Positions 1 to 11,200 of a DNA stretch of 64,000 nt are shown one piece after another; within the stretch, counting starts at the first letter, position 1; each line of letters starts with the position of its first letter. Source of the stretch: Marisa cornuarietis (lineage: Eukaryota > Mollusca > Gastropoda > Architaenioglossa > Ampullariidae); contig SMMW01000585.1 of assembly GCA_004794655.1 (NCBI GenBank), positions 2,250,001-2,314,000 on the forward strand, given 5' to 3'. A model generated the notes under the pieces. That model was not told the origin of the DNA and ran no database searches. It worked only from the letters and a program-made list of their open reading frames with translations. A program made the translations under genes and the position numbers.

Positions 1-997
1 GTAGTTTGCAAGGCAACCAGCTTCACTTGTCACTTTTAGATCATTGTCCGTCTCAAAAACGAGTAGCAACGCATTTCGAATTTCAGCCGTTTGATAGCGT
101 ACGGCTTTCACGCTCTCAATGCGACATTCCCATCTTGCTTTTGGTGTAAGAAACGGGACATTTTCTTTTAATATCTTCCACCTGCCAGGGCAACTTGCAA
201 AGACACAGTGTATTCTCTGCAACACACCGAAGAACATAATTATCAAGGCTTGAGGATTGCATTTCGCCATGTCCCCCAAAAGAAGGTTAAGGTTGTGACC
301 TCCACAGGGCATGTACAAAGCACGGCGACTTATTTGCAGTATTCGAGCTTGAACACCTTAATTGATGCTTGGCTTTTATGTTTGCTCCATTATCATTGCC
401 TTGACCTCTGCAGTTTTCGATTTGTTGCCCATGTTTTGGAAGTGCTTCAAGCAGAGTGTCTGTCAACCCTTTGCCAGTGGAATCTTCGACATGTAAAAAT
501 TTGATGAAGTGTTCTGACACTTCTATACATCCTAATTGTCACTCACATCGACAAATCGCAGCACTAAACTCATTTGTTCTTTATCACTCACGTCGGGAGT
601 ACTTTGCTTTTTGCACCTTCTCTAATATCTTCTTCTGAGCTTCTGATGACATTAGTCGAATCAACTCGTCTTGAATCTGATGGCCCAAGTAGTGGTCAAA
701 TATTTCTTCGTTTTTGATTCTATGACTGTGTTCTTTCATTGTGGGATCATACTTTGCTAGCATCTCCATTAAGCCCAGAAAAGGACCATTTTGGGGGTTT
801 CCAAGTCTCTCTCTTGTGCCCCGCAACGCCATATTGTAGGATGCAAGATATTTTACTTTTTTTTTTTTTTTTTTTTTAGAATTTCAAGAAAATTACGGAC
901 TGTTTCATCCTGAGGGTGAACTTGCTAGCGCGGGGCCCCTATCAGGCGCGGGGCCGTGGGCGGTCGCCCTGCTCGCCCTACCCTAACGCCGGCTCTG
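1..997 (-). pseudogene. Decayed hAT-type transposase (ZMYM1/TTF-type-like), one end outside the window
   Basis: Minus-strand reading shows FLGLMEMLAKYDPTMKEH, IFDHYLGHQIQDELIRL, EHFIKFLHVEDSTGKGLT and CRGQGNDNGANI, hallmarks of the DUF4371/hAT transposase found in ZMYM1-like proteins. Further left comes a ...RWKILKENV... region. The reading frame changes between blocks and has stops, so it is inactive. The outer end looks like a terminal repeat: minus-strand CAGAGCCGGCGTTAGGG begins at 997. A poly-T run (856-877) lies inside. Confidence 0.82.
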
Positions 998-2080
998 ATA
1001 GAGGGAATGGCACAAGGTGATTGTAAAAAGACTACTAAAGATTCTCACCAAGACAGGTCAACACAAGTAAGACTTCAGTCATCGAAGACAGTACTAGTCA
1101 ATTAATCTGGCAACACAGAGCCTGATCTCAAGAATGGATGCAATTATGTCATATCCCTTGCAAAGAATGGAAACTGTAAACAGTGCCCAAACTACAAAAC
1201 CATAAGCCAAATCAGCCACCCAAGCAAAGTGATCCTGAAAGTAAGCCTGAATCACATCAAAACCACTGCTGAAGAACTGCTAGCAAAAAAATAGGCTTGT
1301 TTCAAACAGGAATGAGCACAGCTGAACAGATCTTCAACTGTCACATTCTGATAAAAAACAGCAATAAAAAAGCCGAGATCTACATGTAGTACATCTGCAT
1401 TAGAATTCCATCCGCAACAGCAGCAATGGCCACACTGAACAGGACCTGGCGCTACCAAATACAGACTGTACAAGTCCCTCATAGTTCCCACAGGCGGTCC
1501 AGTAGTGCAGATCTCATCTCAGGCATGCTACTACTCCTGCTGGGGAACCTATTTACAGGGCTGGCTGCTTGCCTGTTTAGCTGCTGGCTTGGTATAAAAC
1601 ACCAACCCTCATAGTTCCACCCAACTGTGCAGATGTGAGACGTAACCTTTGCTAGCCATTAAGGAAAGGAGAAACCAGGCATTCAAGAAAGCTGCTCCAA
1701 ATATCCTACATGGAATACAGAACCAACGACTTTGTACTGAACTTGTTTGCCACTCTCAAGGGACACCAGGAACCTCTTCTCACAAGTAAAAGATGCAAAC
1801 TGGACTGATTTGACCATCTGAAAAAACTCTGACCATTATTTGGGGTAACTTGAAGGGATGGGGGTCAAAGCTAAGGTGGACAAAGGAAGAACTGGTTTGC
1901 AAAGTTAAGGAGGTGGACTGGTCATTCCATACAGTACTTGCTCATTACCACTCAAGACAGGGCAAAGTGCTGCTATCCTGTCTATCCATTTATACTCACT
2001 GAGGACCAGTACTGGCAGACCAGCATGACTGTTTGTCAACTGGTACCAGTCAATGCATGAATGAATGGATGAAAAATTAT
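998..2080 (+). mobile_element. RTE-like LINE fragment, heavily degraded
   Basis: Plus-strand translation gives NGNCKQCPNYKTISQISHPS and a HIKTTAEELLA stretch (about 1160-1300), matching the conserved thumb-side region of RTE-type reverse transcriptases. It is followed by late C-terminal motifs such as NDFVLNLFATLKGH near 1725. Frameshifts and stops throughout. The hAT relic abuts its left side. Confidence 0.7.
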
Positions 2081-2805
2081 AGTGTTACCCAGGAATGCTT
2101 ATAAAACACACTTTTTACATATAAATGCACAGATATAAACGATACTGCAAAATGAAGACACGTCCAACTAACTGCTGCTGCTGAAGACCTCTTCCCCCAA
2201 CTGATCCCTAGAACATGGGGATGCCAACACTGGAGCCCCACCTGAGAGGTTAGTCAAAGTAACATTCTTACCAAGAAATGATCGAGGTAATAAAAATTAA
2301 GTCAAAATGGGGGATGTGGAGATGCAAGTGAAGCAATGATGTTTGGGAAGAAAGCAAGTCTCACCTTGCCTAAATCAGGCAAACCCTTCTCCAGAGATCT
2401 AGATCCCACTGTAGGAGGTTCGTCACACCATACCTGCATCCACTGCTTTTCATGAAAATAAAGGGACTTGAGCCAACAGAGCAACACAAAAGCCCCACAA
2501 AGCAAAGAGACAAATTTTCTTTGTTTCGACTTTGCCTGATAAACGTTTCAAACCTACAGACTATATTGAAAGAAGTCTTCAGTTTACCACTACCAAAATT
2601 TGGTGACAGCAACCAGTGACTAGAACAGAAGCAAGCATGAAGCAGCAACTGGCGACCGATAGCTGGACCCAGCACACAGACTAGTTCAGCACCTGGCTTA
2701 AAATCAGAGAAAATTCATGCAAGAGTTCAGTATATTAGTGGTGATGGTAGCACCATCAGAAGGATTAGATGTCAGTACCAAAGAGAATTAAGAGAGCTTA
2801 CTCAC

Positions 2806-2952
2806 TGTTGCCTAATGTGTGATCCACAATAGGTCTTGCAGTTCCATTTATGTTTGTTCCTTGAACACGTATCCATTTGAAGACATCAGAGGAATCCTGC
2901 ACCCATAAGCAGTTGCCAGTCTCAAAGGTGCAGTCATACTGAGACTGAGATT
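2806..2952 (-). CDS. Second MAM gene, exon 2: MAM domain N-terminal half
   Basis: A 147-bp phase 1-1 exon, acceptor TTTTCTAG, donor GTGAGT. Encodes SQSQYDCTFETGNCLWVQ, SSDVFKWIRVQG and VDHTLGN, the standard start of a MAM domain with both cysteines. No further exon of this gene could be found between here and the left edge, so the rest must lie outside the window or be too divergent to see. Confidence 0.88.
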
Positions 2953-3177
2953 CTAGAAAACATGTATAAAAAAAATTAATGGAAATGAGGAACTATAAAC
3001 AAATGCTGCAGATAGATTTTGTGGAGACTTGGCTAGATGTATTATAGAAGCTATTTCCCTGTGATGAGTAAAGATATATATATATATATATGCCTCCGGC
3101 TACTTTCTGACCGAGTGTGTCGTGCAATCAGGTCATATTGCGCTACATGCTGATGGAAGCTACAGTTAAATACACTG

Positions 3178-3312
3178 CAGTGGCGTAGGAACCGGGGGGG
3201 GGGCAAGGGGGGCAGCTAAATAAAATGCTGGGAAGGCAAGAATGTGAACGTCGTTCATTGTCAGCATGGAACTTGCCCCCCCCCCAAAGCCAAGCATCTT
3301 CCTACGCCACTG
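3178..3312. mobile_element. MITE copy 1 (CAGTGGCGTAGGAA ends)
   Basis: 135 bp bounded by CAGTGGCGTAGGAA and its inverted complement, with G-run and C-run arms inside. It lies in intron 1 of the second MAM gene and is in the opposite orientation to copy 2. Confidence 0.85.
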
Positions 3313-4004
3313 CACTTATATTGTTTTACCAAAAACTTACTTCCATAAAGCAACGCTACACACACATACACGTACACACATGAAAGAGCAATTAAGCTCG
3401 ACCAGCGCAGGCCAAACGGCTGAGATGATAAAGATTTAATAAAAATCCACTTATTTCGTGGCCGAATTCTCGCATAGATGATGTGGTTGAATCGACTATA
3501 GGCAGTGGTCGAATGGACTATTGGCTTTAATCGTCGTCGAATCGACCATGGGTGGTGGTCAAATTGGCCACTGGGCGAATCGACTGCCAGTCACCTTCCA
3601 CGCATTAATCTGCCTCTCAATTAAGTGATTTTAGCGAGAGCAAAAAACCGCGAAATCCTCATCCTCATTCTGTCTTCCTCTTGAAAACTTTAAATCGCAA
3701 CACATGAAGGTTCAAAACGTGTTCTCCAGTTGATACATCGTTGGAATTGTTATGACAGCTGTGCTCACAGCCACCATACATGCACATCACATATCTATAT
3801 AATACGTACATATAGTGTTGTAGTGTGGCTACCTGTGCTCGAAAACTGTGCATTTTTCCCAGACATGTGCCTACAGCAGGAGCAAAAGCTATAATTAATT
3901 CTATTCGATCACAACCACTGTAAATATAATAATTAAGCGACCTCATAAGACTAGCAGCACCATGCAATAATTAAAGCATCATCATCAGACAGAAGGAGTC
4001 TTAC

Positions 4005-4056
4005 CTGCAAGGGAAACAAGAAAAACCAGATAAAATGCAAGAATCCTTCCCTCCAT
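4005..4056 (-). CDS. Second MAM gene, exon 1: start codon and signal peptide
   Basis: ATG at 4056-4054 opens MEGRILAFYLVFLVSLA, a typical signal peptide (charged start, hydrophobic core, small residues at the cleavage site), ending at donor GTAAGA in phase 1. The next exon upstream of a MAM start joins in phase, giving cleavage just before the mature N-terminus. Transcribed in the same direction as the large gene, whose 3' end is about 4 kb away. Confidence 0.85.
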
Positions 4057-4782
4057 GGGAAAGATGTTTGGAAGACGTGGCACTGAATCTATAACACAGC
4101 TCCCATTCAGTGCAGTAATATGTAGTATGTGCAGGTTCTGCAAGCGGAGAAAGTACAATGCACATATACAAATGCATTTAATCAAATCGGATCTGAACTG
4201 TGGGCACACACGATACATCGGATAAAGCAATTCAGTCGCACATCATATAGTATCTTAGGGATCTGTTTAAATGAGATGTTCTAGTGTAGGTACAATGTTG
4301 GGACAAGAATAAACTAATTCGCAAAAAAGGGAGATAAAATGATCAAACTATAACTTTAATGTGTTTTAAAGTATAAACGACAGACTTAAAAAACAAGTGA
4401 ATTTCTTTTAATAGTTTGATCCCTTAATTTAGGAGAAGAAAAAGTGTAGTAGGAGGTAAAAAACCGATTACATGGTTTAGACTTCCCCATTCACTGCAAC
4501 TGAAGAATAAAAGAAACAAAGATGGTGACGTGTTTGGTGAGAAAGAGTTGTGTAAGTACCACGATGCGTTTGATAAAATAAAAAGGTCGAAACCCTTTGG
4601 TCTGAAAACCAAAATAATAACAAAGGTCATGCAGCAGCTGTACAACAGAGAAACTAGGATTACAGTGCTCATTATCAAGGAGACACATGGTGAAAAACTA
4701 GTGACTGTTATCACCATCTGCCGGGTACGTATCACTAAAGTGTGCACTGAAAGGTGAACAAGTGATAGCTGAACATTTTAAA

Positions 4783-5010
4783 GGTAAAAAAGGTAAAGGT
4801 CATCCCATAACCTTTTCAGATCATTGGGAAGTGAGGTGTTAGAGACCCCACTTTTCTAGGGGCCAGCTTTTACATGAGGGTGGTGCCAATCTCCTCTCCC
4901 TCGCTTCCTTACCTTCCCCAACCCTCTAAGGAGTCAGGTACCCCGTCAGCTGGGTACTCGGCCATCCGCTTCCCCGCTGAACATTTTGTGTCCATACGAC
5001 TCGCAGTTTA
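4783..5010 (-). mobile_element. SINE-like element, copy 1
   Basis: Minus strand shares the block AAAAGCTGGCCCC...AAAAGTG and the end GACCTTTACC with the plus-strand sequence at 41966-42205. Its head (GCGGATGGCCGAGTACCC) resembles a tRNA box A region. Confidence 0.65.
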
Positions 5011-6019
5011 CACATGTAATGTTCAAACTACGAGAATTGGATATAACGCGTTATACATGGTTTGAAAAAGAAATAGATGTGAACAACAACAAAACTGACC
5101 TGAACCCAAGCGATATCCGGTGATACGCCAGTATATACTGGGGTCCAGCTGATGGGAGGTGGGGATAGCGAAGTGTTCTAAAAACGAAGTATAGACGTCC
5201 ACTTGTAAATATTCGTTATCTGCTTCTTTTTCTCTCATTGACGAGTGTTACACAGTGATGTACCAAAGGTTTTTAGCGCCCGTCACAGCGATTTTTTTTT
5301 TTTTTTAGTATGCCACCAGATATACAGTACTTGTTCATTCTGTACAAAACAAATAAACGGAACTTGAAAGACGAAACTATAATAATCGTCATTAACTGAT
5401 AAATATGATGCGGTCAAAAGTATTGTTGTGAGAATATGAAACTTGAGGATAGTCATGCAGGTATTAATGAACATATGTGTTTTAATAAAAAGAATAATCG
5501 ATTATGATTTTTATTGTTGTTGTAAATGGATAATGGCTAAAATTACGGCAACGAATTTAACTTAAATCTGATATATGCGCTAACCTGATTAACGATTCTC
5601 GATAGTACATTTCTAAAATTGTATCCCCAAGTGAGGGATGCCACAGGAGTCACTAAAGCCATTTGATCCTTGTGGCCAACTTGCAAATAACGGGAAGTTA
5701 ATTGTCTTGCAGGGGAAGCCTGTCGATCGTCTTCGTTGCGCGTTCGTTGACATATCGTTATCGTTTGTTTTTTTTTAAATTCTTTTGCCTGCATCAACTT
5801 CTATCAACGTCCGTATGGTCACCGTATACTGGATCCTGCCGCCGTTAAAAGTTTCTGTGTTGTATCCTTTGTTTATAAACAGTTCAATTTCTGGACACCG
5901 GATGACAACTATAATTCATCATAGACTGTCATCTATAGAATAGATGTAAACATCTGTATCTCAGTGGACTTGTTAATTCGAGTTTTCATCTCCCAGTGCA
6001 TTCAGAGGACTCGGGATTC

Positions 6020-6134
6020 ATTGTGCCATCACGTCGGGCAGCTCACGGCTACGTATACGTGATAGTAGATACGATCGAGAGTGTTCCCGGGTTCGAATCT
6101 CTCGCCGGGAGACACCATCGACCATCGTCTTATC
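6020..6134 (+). repeat. tRNA-like SINE head
   Basis: Contains GGGCAGCTCACGG (box A-like) and CCCGGGTTCGAATCTC (box B-like) about 50 bp apart, but no convincing cloverleaf. MITE copy 2 is inserted directly after it. Confidence 0.5.
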
Positions 6135-6274
6135 CAGTGGCGTAGGAAGATGCTCGGTTTTGGGAGGGGGGGGGGAAGCTCCATGCTGACAATGAATAAC
6201 GTTTACATTCTTGCCTTCCCAGCATCTTTTTTTTTGGGGGGGGGGCGGCTGCCCCCCCGGTTCCTACGCCACTG
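6135..6274. mobile_element. MITE copy 2, with TTATC flanking duplication
   Basis: 140 bp with the same terminal inverted repeats as copy 1, interior in reverse orientation. Flanked by TTATC on both sides (6130-6134 and 6275-6279), a likely target-site duplication. It sits right after a tRNA-like sequence. Confidence 0.85.
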
Positions 6275-7499
6275 TTATCCGTTGTTTAATTAATAGTTAG
6301 TTAGTTTGATAATAAATATATTAACTGTTGCTTGGGCCTTTTGTTGAAAAACGACTTATGCATGGGTGCATTATAATTGTTTATAGCGTGAGCGTGGTCA
6401 CAGGTTCATATCCACTCATGCTCCGTACACAAACACTTGAATACCCCCATCTAAAAGGTCAGAGGCCACAGCGTAGATAGTACGGCCCTACATCATGGCT
6501 GTATGACGTTTTTAATGGTTTCTTCACTCGGTTCGAGACACATGAGTCCTCAAAGATAGAAGAAGTGGTCAGCTCTCTCTCCCGTCTAGAGGATTGTGAT
6601 ATGTCAAGAACAAATAGCAGTGATGTCTAAAGGAGAGAGGATGAACAAATAAGGCGACTGACCCCTCGCGCTGCGTGGAGCAAGGAGCAGACTGTAGGAT
6701 TTGGTTGGCTGCTGCAAATGCGTTATGGTATTGTTGATTGCTGTTGTACTGTGGCTGTATGCCTCGTTTCCTTATAAAGCTGCATGCTACCATTTAATTG
6801 CCCTCCGAGATAAATTGTTGTATTTCTTTATTTCTGTGCTTGTAAACTGTAACCGATATTACTGAGGGAGTTTGTATATATTTCTAAGCGGAATTTATAC
6901 AACATTTACAGTTTGAATGCTGTTTAGTCGGATGAGTGGAAACTTCATATAAGTCGCCAAAATTTAAAACTGTGGCCAGAAAGGTGCATATTGTTTGGAG
7001 ACTATATGAAACAGCACTCAGTGTCATATTCCTCTCCACTTAGGTATACCACTTATGAAGTACTATACCTTCTAATATGGTTTACCAGATGCCTATGTTA
7101 AATCCCCAAAACGTCACAAAAAGTTCAAAGTAAAGATTCAAGCAGTCTCAATTGTCAATTAACATGTAATTTACCTTTTGACATTGCAAACATTACCAAA
7201 ATCAAGGTCTGTCCTTATACAGAACTGGCAGTCATCTGTTGGTCAATGGTTGTCCTAACTGCTGGTGCTTCTGGCTACCAGGCAAGGAGCGTATCAGAGC
7301 AATGCATGGCATCGACCCTAGCATCAGGTTCTTGTATTTGTTAGTTTTTTTCTTATCTTCCGTACCTATAGATAGGCATGCAGCACCATCAGCAATGGTT
7401 AATACTTGCAAGTACTTTCATGACAACCATTTAGTTTTCTTTCCTAATGAGCCTTTGAAAACTTCACTGCCAAAAATGACATTGTTTTCCCCAGAAGCC

Positions 7500-8040
7500 A
7501 AAGAATGAAACAATGTAATTCTGTTTGCGTGTGAGAGAGAGACTGTAGACACTAGACACTTCTAAGTGATCCACACAGACTTCACAGAGTTCTGGGTTAC
7601 AAGATAACCCTCACCATTAGGTCAATACAAGACCTCAGTCATCAAAGGCAGCTGCCTTTTCCCAAAAAGCACTGCTGTAATCTACTGATGGACTCAATAT
7701 TGAAAGGACCTGTACAGTTTCCAGCTGAAGACAGATGCTAACATTTCTTCAAAACAACCAGACTAGAACCAGCAAATCTGTAGACCTACCAGTCCCAGGG
7801 GAGGAGCAGTATGCAGTCTGAAGGAGGAAAGTCCCTTGGTGTTGACTAAATCCCACCTGAGCTGCTCAAGTAAGGACGGGATGAAATAGCAAAGACCCTC
7901 ACTGCTCTGCATCAAAGAGTCTGGGCACGCAAAGAATGGCCCAAAGAATGCGCACAGTTGCTAATCATACCCCTTCCAAAAAAAAAAAAAGGAACAGCAA
8001 ACAGTGCCAGAACTAAAGAACAATTTTGAGATCAATTAAT
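7500..8040 (+). mobile_element. RTE-like LINE fragment downstream of the large gene
   Basis: Degraded plus-strand reading recalls the RTE block before the RT core (a KDG...SPG region, WPKEW and KKRNSKQCQN-like residues near 7930-8020). It shares AGGTCAA-ACAAG--CTCAGTCATC sequence with the fragment at about 1050, so both come from one family. It lies beside the poly(A) signal of the large gene. Confidence 0.6.
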
Positions 8041-8096
8041 AGAAACCATACTTTTAAGATAAAACATTCAAACTCAAATTGGTCTTTTATAAGCTG

Positions 8097-8102
8097 TTTA
8101 TT
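8097..8102 (-). terminator. Poly(A) signal AATAAA of the MALRD1-like gene
   Basis: Minus-strand AATAAA about 50 nt past the stop codon, with degraded LINE sequence just beyond. It implies a short 3' UTR. Confidence 0.8.
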
Positions 8103-8150
8103 AAAATTTCTTTCCACCAGCAACATATTATAATACTGATACACAAATTA

Positions 8151-8207
8151 TCAAGTTTCTGTGTCAAGGGGAGTGTCAACTGATCCAGTTGTGCTGTATG
8201 TAGTCGT
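8151..8207 (-). CDS. Window exon 47: terminal coding exon, Thr/Ser-rich tail end
   Basis: Acceptor TTTTGTTTTTCAG. Encodes [18 protein letters not shown] and the TGA stop at 8151-8153. An AATAAA signal lies 49 nt beyond the stop, so this is the gene's 3' end. Confidence 0.9.
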   Translation of the reverse strand, partial: TTTYSTTGSVDTPLDTET

Positions 8208-11200
8208 CTGAAAAACAAAACATTTAATGAATAAACAGAGTTGCATTAGGTAAGGAAAGTTAACTAAAGCTTTAACAAAAATATTTACAGATCAGTGGGT
8301 TTAATTTATTATAAGATATTAATGTCCAATATCAGAGCAAAAGGCTATACTCCCTTAGGCAAGATATGATCCTCTGAACATCACAAGTTTCATCTAGATT
8401 TTGAAAACAGTTCAAGACTATCTTTCCTATGCTTCAAAACCAGGATTGCTCATAGCTATCACACTGACTGTGATATCAGTAGGCAAAATTTATGTCAAGT
8501 TTTGTAACAAAATAATGACAGTCATGTTCTGATAATCTACCAGTAGCTATAAGCTTAATTTTGATTAGAGGATCAGGTCAAGTTTTGGAATAAAATAATG
8601 ACAGAGCCAAGTTCTTTTAATATTAGTAACTTAATTTTGTTTTACTCAGGTTAACATTTATACCTTTTTTCTGGATTTCAGTTTTTGGGTTATGCAGAAG
8701 ACAAAACGACAGATCTACTGTCTGTTGACTGGAGTCTTATAACCTTGTGAATGTAGCCTAGAAGAGCCACTCAAACCTTGACTATTAAAGTCTTGTGAAT
8801 CTTGGACAACTGGGATGGATGCTATAGACACGAATTTATTTAAGGTTGTTTTCTTACAGGATCACAAAGCTGTTGACATTCTCGTTATGAGATGAAGTTT
8901 AAAGCCTTCATAAGACCTCATTAGACAAACTAATTGCTCCTGTGTGCACCAGCGAGTGTCCCTGTTGTCACATCTAAAATCATAATCTACAATATTCTCA
9001 AATCTCTTCTTTCTTGTTTTCTGATTACTAACAGGGGGGAAAAAGTAAATCTTCGCTCTTTAATAACTTTCTTCCACTCACCCACCCTCCATCCCCTAAA
9101 CAAATATTAAGTAAATGTATATAATATATACATCAGTGTCATCTGTGCCATGGTCAAAAATGGGATTGGTCATGGTTGTGCTTCGTCTGGTCCAATGGTG
9201 GCGCTGAAATGCTAATGGAAGCCTCAGGCCAGATCTGACAAACAGTAAAAATACAATGACCAACAATGATGTTCTGTTTAAAAAAAAAAAAGTTTGTCAC
9301 CATCTTCTTAAGTGGAGTAGGAGCAAACTGAAAATTCTGGAAACAATTCATGTTTAAAAAGCAACAAAGCCAGATTTGTATAAATGTTTTTCAACTGTTC
9401 ATTTGCACAAAAAATCACTAGAATTGTTTTACTTCAGCAAAACAAATCCACTTATAATTTAGTTGCATTATTCTTCTTAACAGATCTCTTTGTTATTCCA
9501 GTGATAGAATATTCACCCCCTATTTCTTCTGATAAAAAACACAGCTGTTCCAAGGGTTGCTGCAACACCAACGAGTCCCAAAGTTACACCCACAGGTGTT
9601 TCCCAGCTCTCTGTGTGACAAATAGAAACAGTTATTCATTACCTGATTCTGACAAACTGAAAACACTTCAGAGCACTCTGTCGGGCAATATTATCAAGAA
9701 TAAAATATTAATATGAAACCGCAGATGAAAATGTATGAAATAAAAAAGAAATTTATGTTTTACTTCTATTTTGTTGGCTTGACTCGCCAAGTCCTGTTGG
9801 TGTATTGCAGTAGAGGCCAGTGTAGTTGTTGACACAACTAGGACACAGAACACAATGGTTACATCCCTCAGAATGTCTGCTGAAAACTTATGTCATCTTT
9901 ATAATTCATTGTCGAATTTTCTTAATTCTGTAACTATGTATGACTCAAATGTCAGTGACATATTGTAAGGTCTGACTTCTTTATTTTGTGATTCTTTTAT
10001 ACCTAAATGTTAAATGCTACTCTATTACTATCAAGCACTAGTAGTTCTAAATGAAGCTAACCAGAAAAAAGGGAGGAAAGCTTGGAATAAAGCAAAAGAA
10101 GAATTTAAGGCTAGTCTCATTATGCCAGTTGTCAACTATCTATATGCCTTCTAAGGTACCAGATAGTCCTGCTAATTACAGAAGAAAATAAAATTAAGTT
10201 TTAACTAAAGATTTGTGGGCAAAGAATTTTGTTGAAACTCCTTCAAAAGTGTAAATACCAACAGACATTTAAATTAATTTGACCGTTGAAGTAGTAATCA
10301 AAATATAAGATTTTGATTATTACCCCACCATAAAATTAATTCAAAACAGTCCATAGATTGTGTACCACAGTGCCTGCTTTATAGATTGACTTTACTGCTC
10401 CCTAAATCATTCTTTCACTATATCTCAGTTAATTAATGCTCACATGCATGTTGGTCCTGCACCAGCCTTAATCAAGCAGTGACCACCATTAAAGCAAAAT
10501 CCAGAATAACACGCTGAAAAAAAAAAAGGTTTTCAACAATTACCACCGATAGTATGACTGAATACAATCAAAAAAAAACCAACCCCAGTCTATGTTAAAA
10601 ATATGAGCACCTAAAATATTTGTCACAAAAGAAATGTTACTGCTCTTGTCAGGGCAGTCTTTATTCAGTCATGATGTGATATGCATGATAACCAGGCAGT
10701 GACAGCTGGTTAGCCTTTGGTTTAATGAGAAACACACTGTTTAGCATGTTTTTACATATTCTGCTTTTACCATTTCTTGAGCTTCTGCTAGAACATAAAT
10801 GCCATTATGAGGTTATAAACAAACTCACAGCACTTGGACTTTGCTTCATCACTTCCATCAGGACAGTCATTCTTATTATCACACAGCTGTGCGTTGGTGT
10901 AACACTGTCGCCTGTTGTCACACTCCAACTCAATGCTATTGCATATTTTTGTTGTTGGAGTCACCGGATTAACTGTTGTGGCAACTGGCAATGGTAGCAA
11001 GTTTGTGTCACTGTGTCGGCAATCAGGTGTAAAAGACACATCATCAACAGCAATGGCTTGATCGGCCATGGCCACATATGCTTCAATAATGATCTGGAAA
11101 GGTATGTCAATACTGATGAGGGGTGAGGCTTCCTGCCAGTTGGGGCCCTGCTGACCAGCGCTTGTCCAGATCTGTCCATCAGGAGGCCCAGCATTGTGTG

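Larger units (their letters stand above)
4057..7499. other. Intergenic region between the second MAM gene and the large gene
   Basis: Holds SINE copy 1, a tRNA-like repeat and MITE copy 2. The first few hundred bases beyond 4056 should contain the promoter of the second gene, but I see no clear TATA or initiator. No further coding exon was found. Confidence 0.6.

Noticed and set aside
2302..2675. Possible further MAM exon of the second gene
   Set aside because: The open frames there lack the YYMY, FWYHM or AIDD signatures and have no matching phase-1 acceptor.
6081..6134. A functional tRNA gene around GGGTTCGAATCTC
   Set aside because: Box A and box B look-alikes are present, but I could not pair acceptor, D and anticodon stems. 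It fits a SINE head better.
9513..9610. The transmembrane exon as the last coding exon (stop at 9513-9515)
   Set aside because: The stop overlaps a good GT donor, and splicing there gives two further exons in perfect phase ending at a stop with a nearby AATAAA. Kept only as a possible isoform.
9640..9660. A tiny exon ending TCAGAATCAG before GTAATG
   Set aside because: It would leave an intron of about 30 bp, too short to splice, and the EGF-to-membrane join is already in phase without it.
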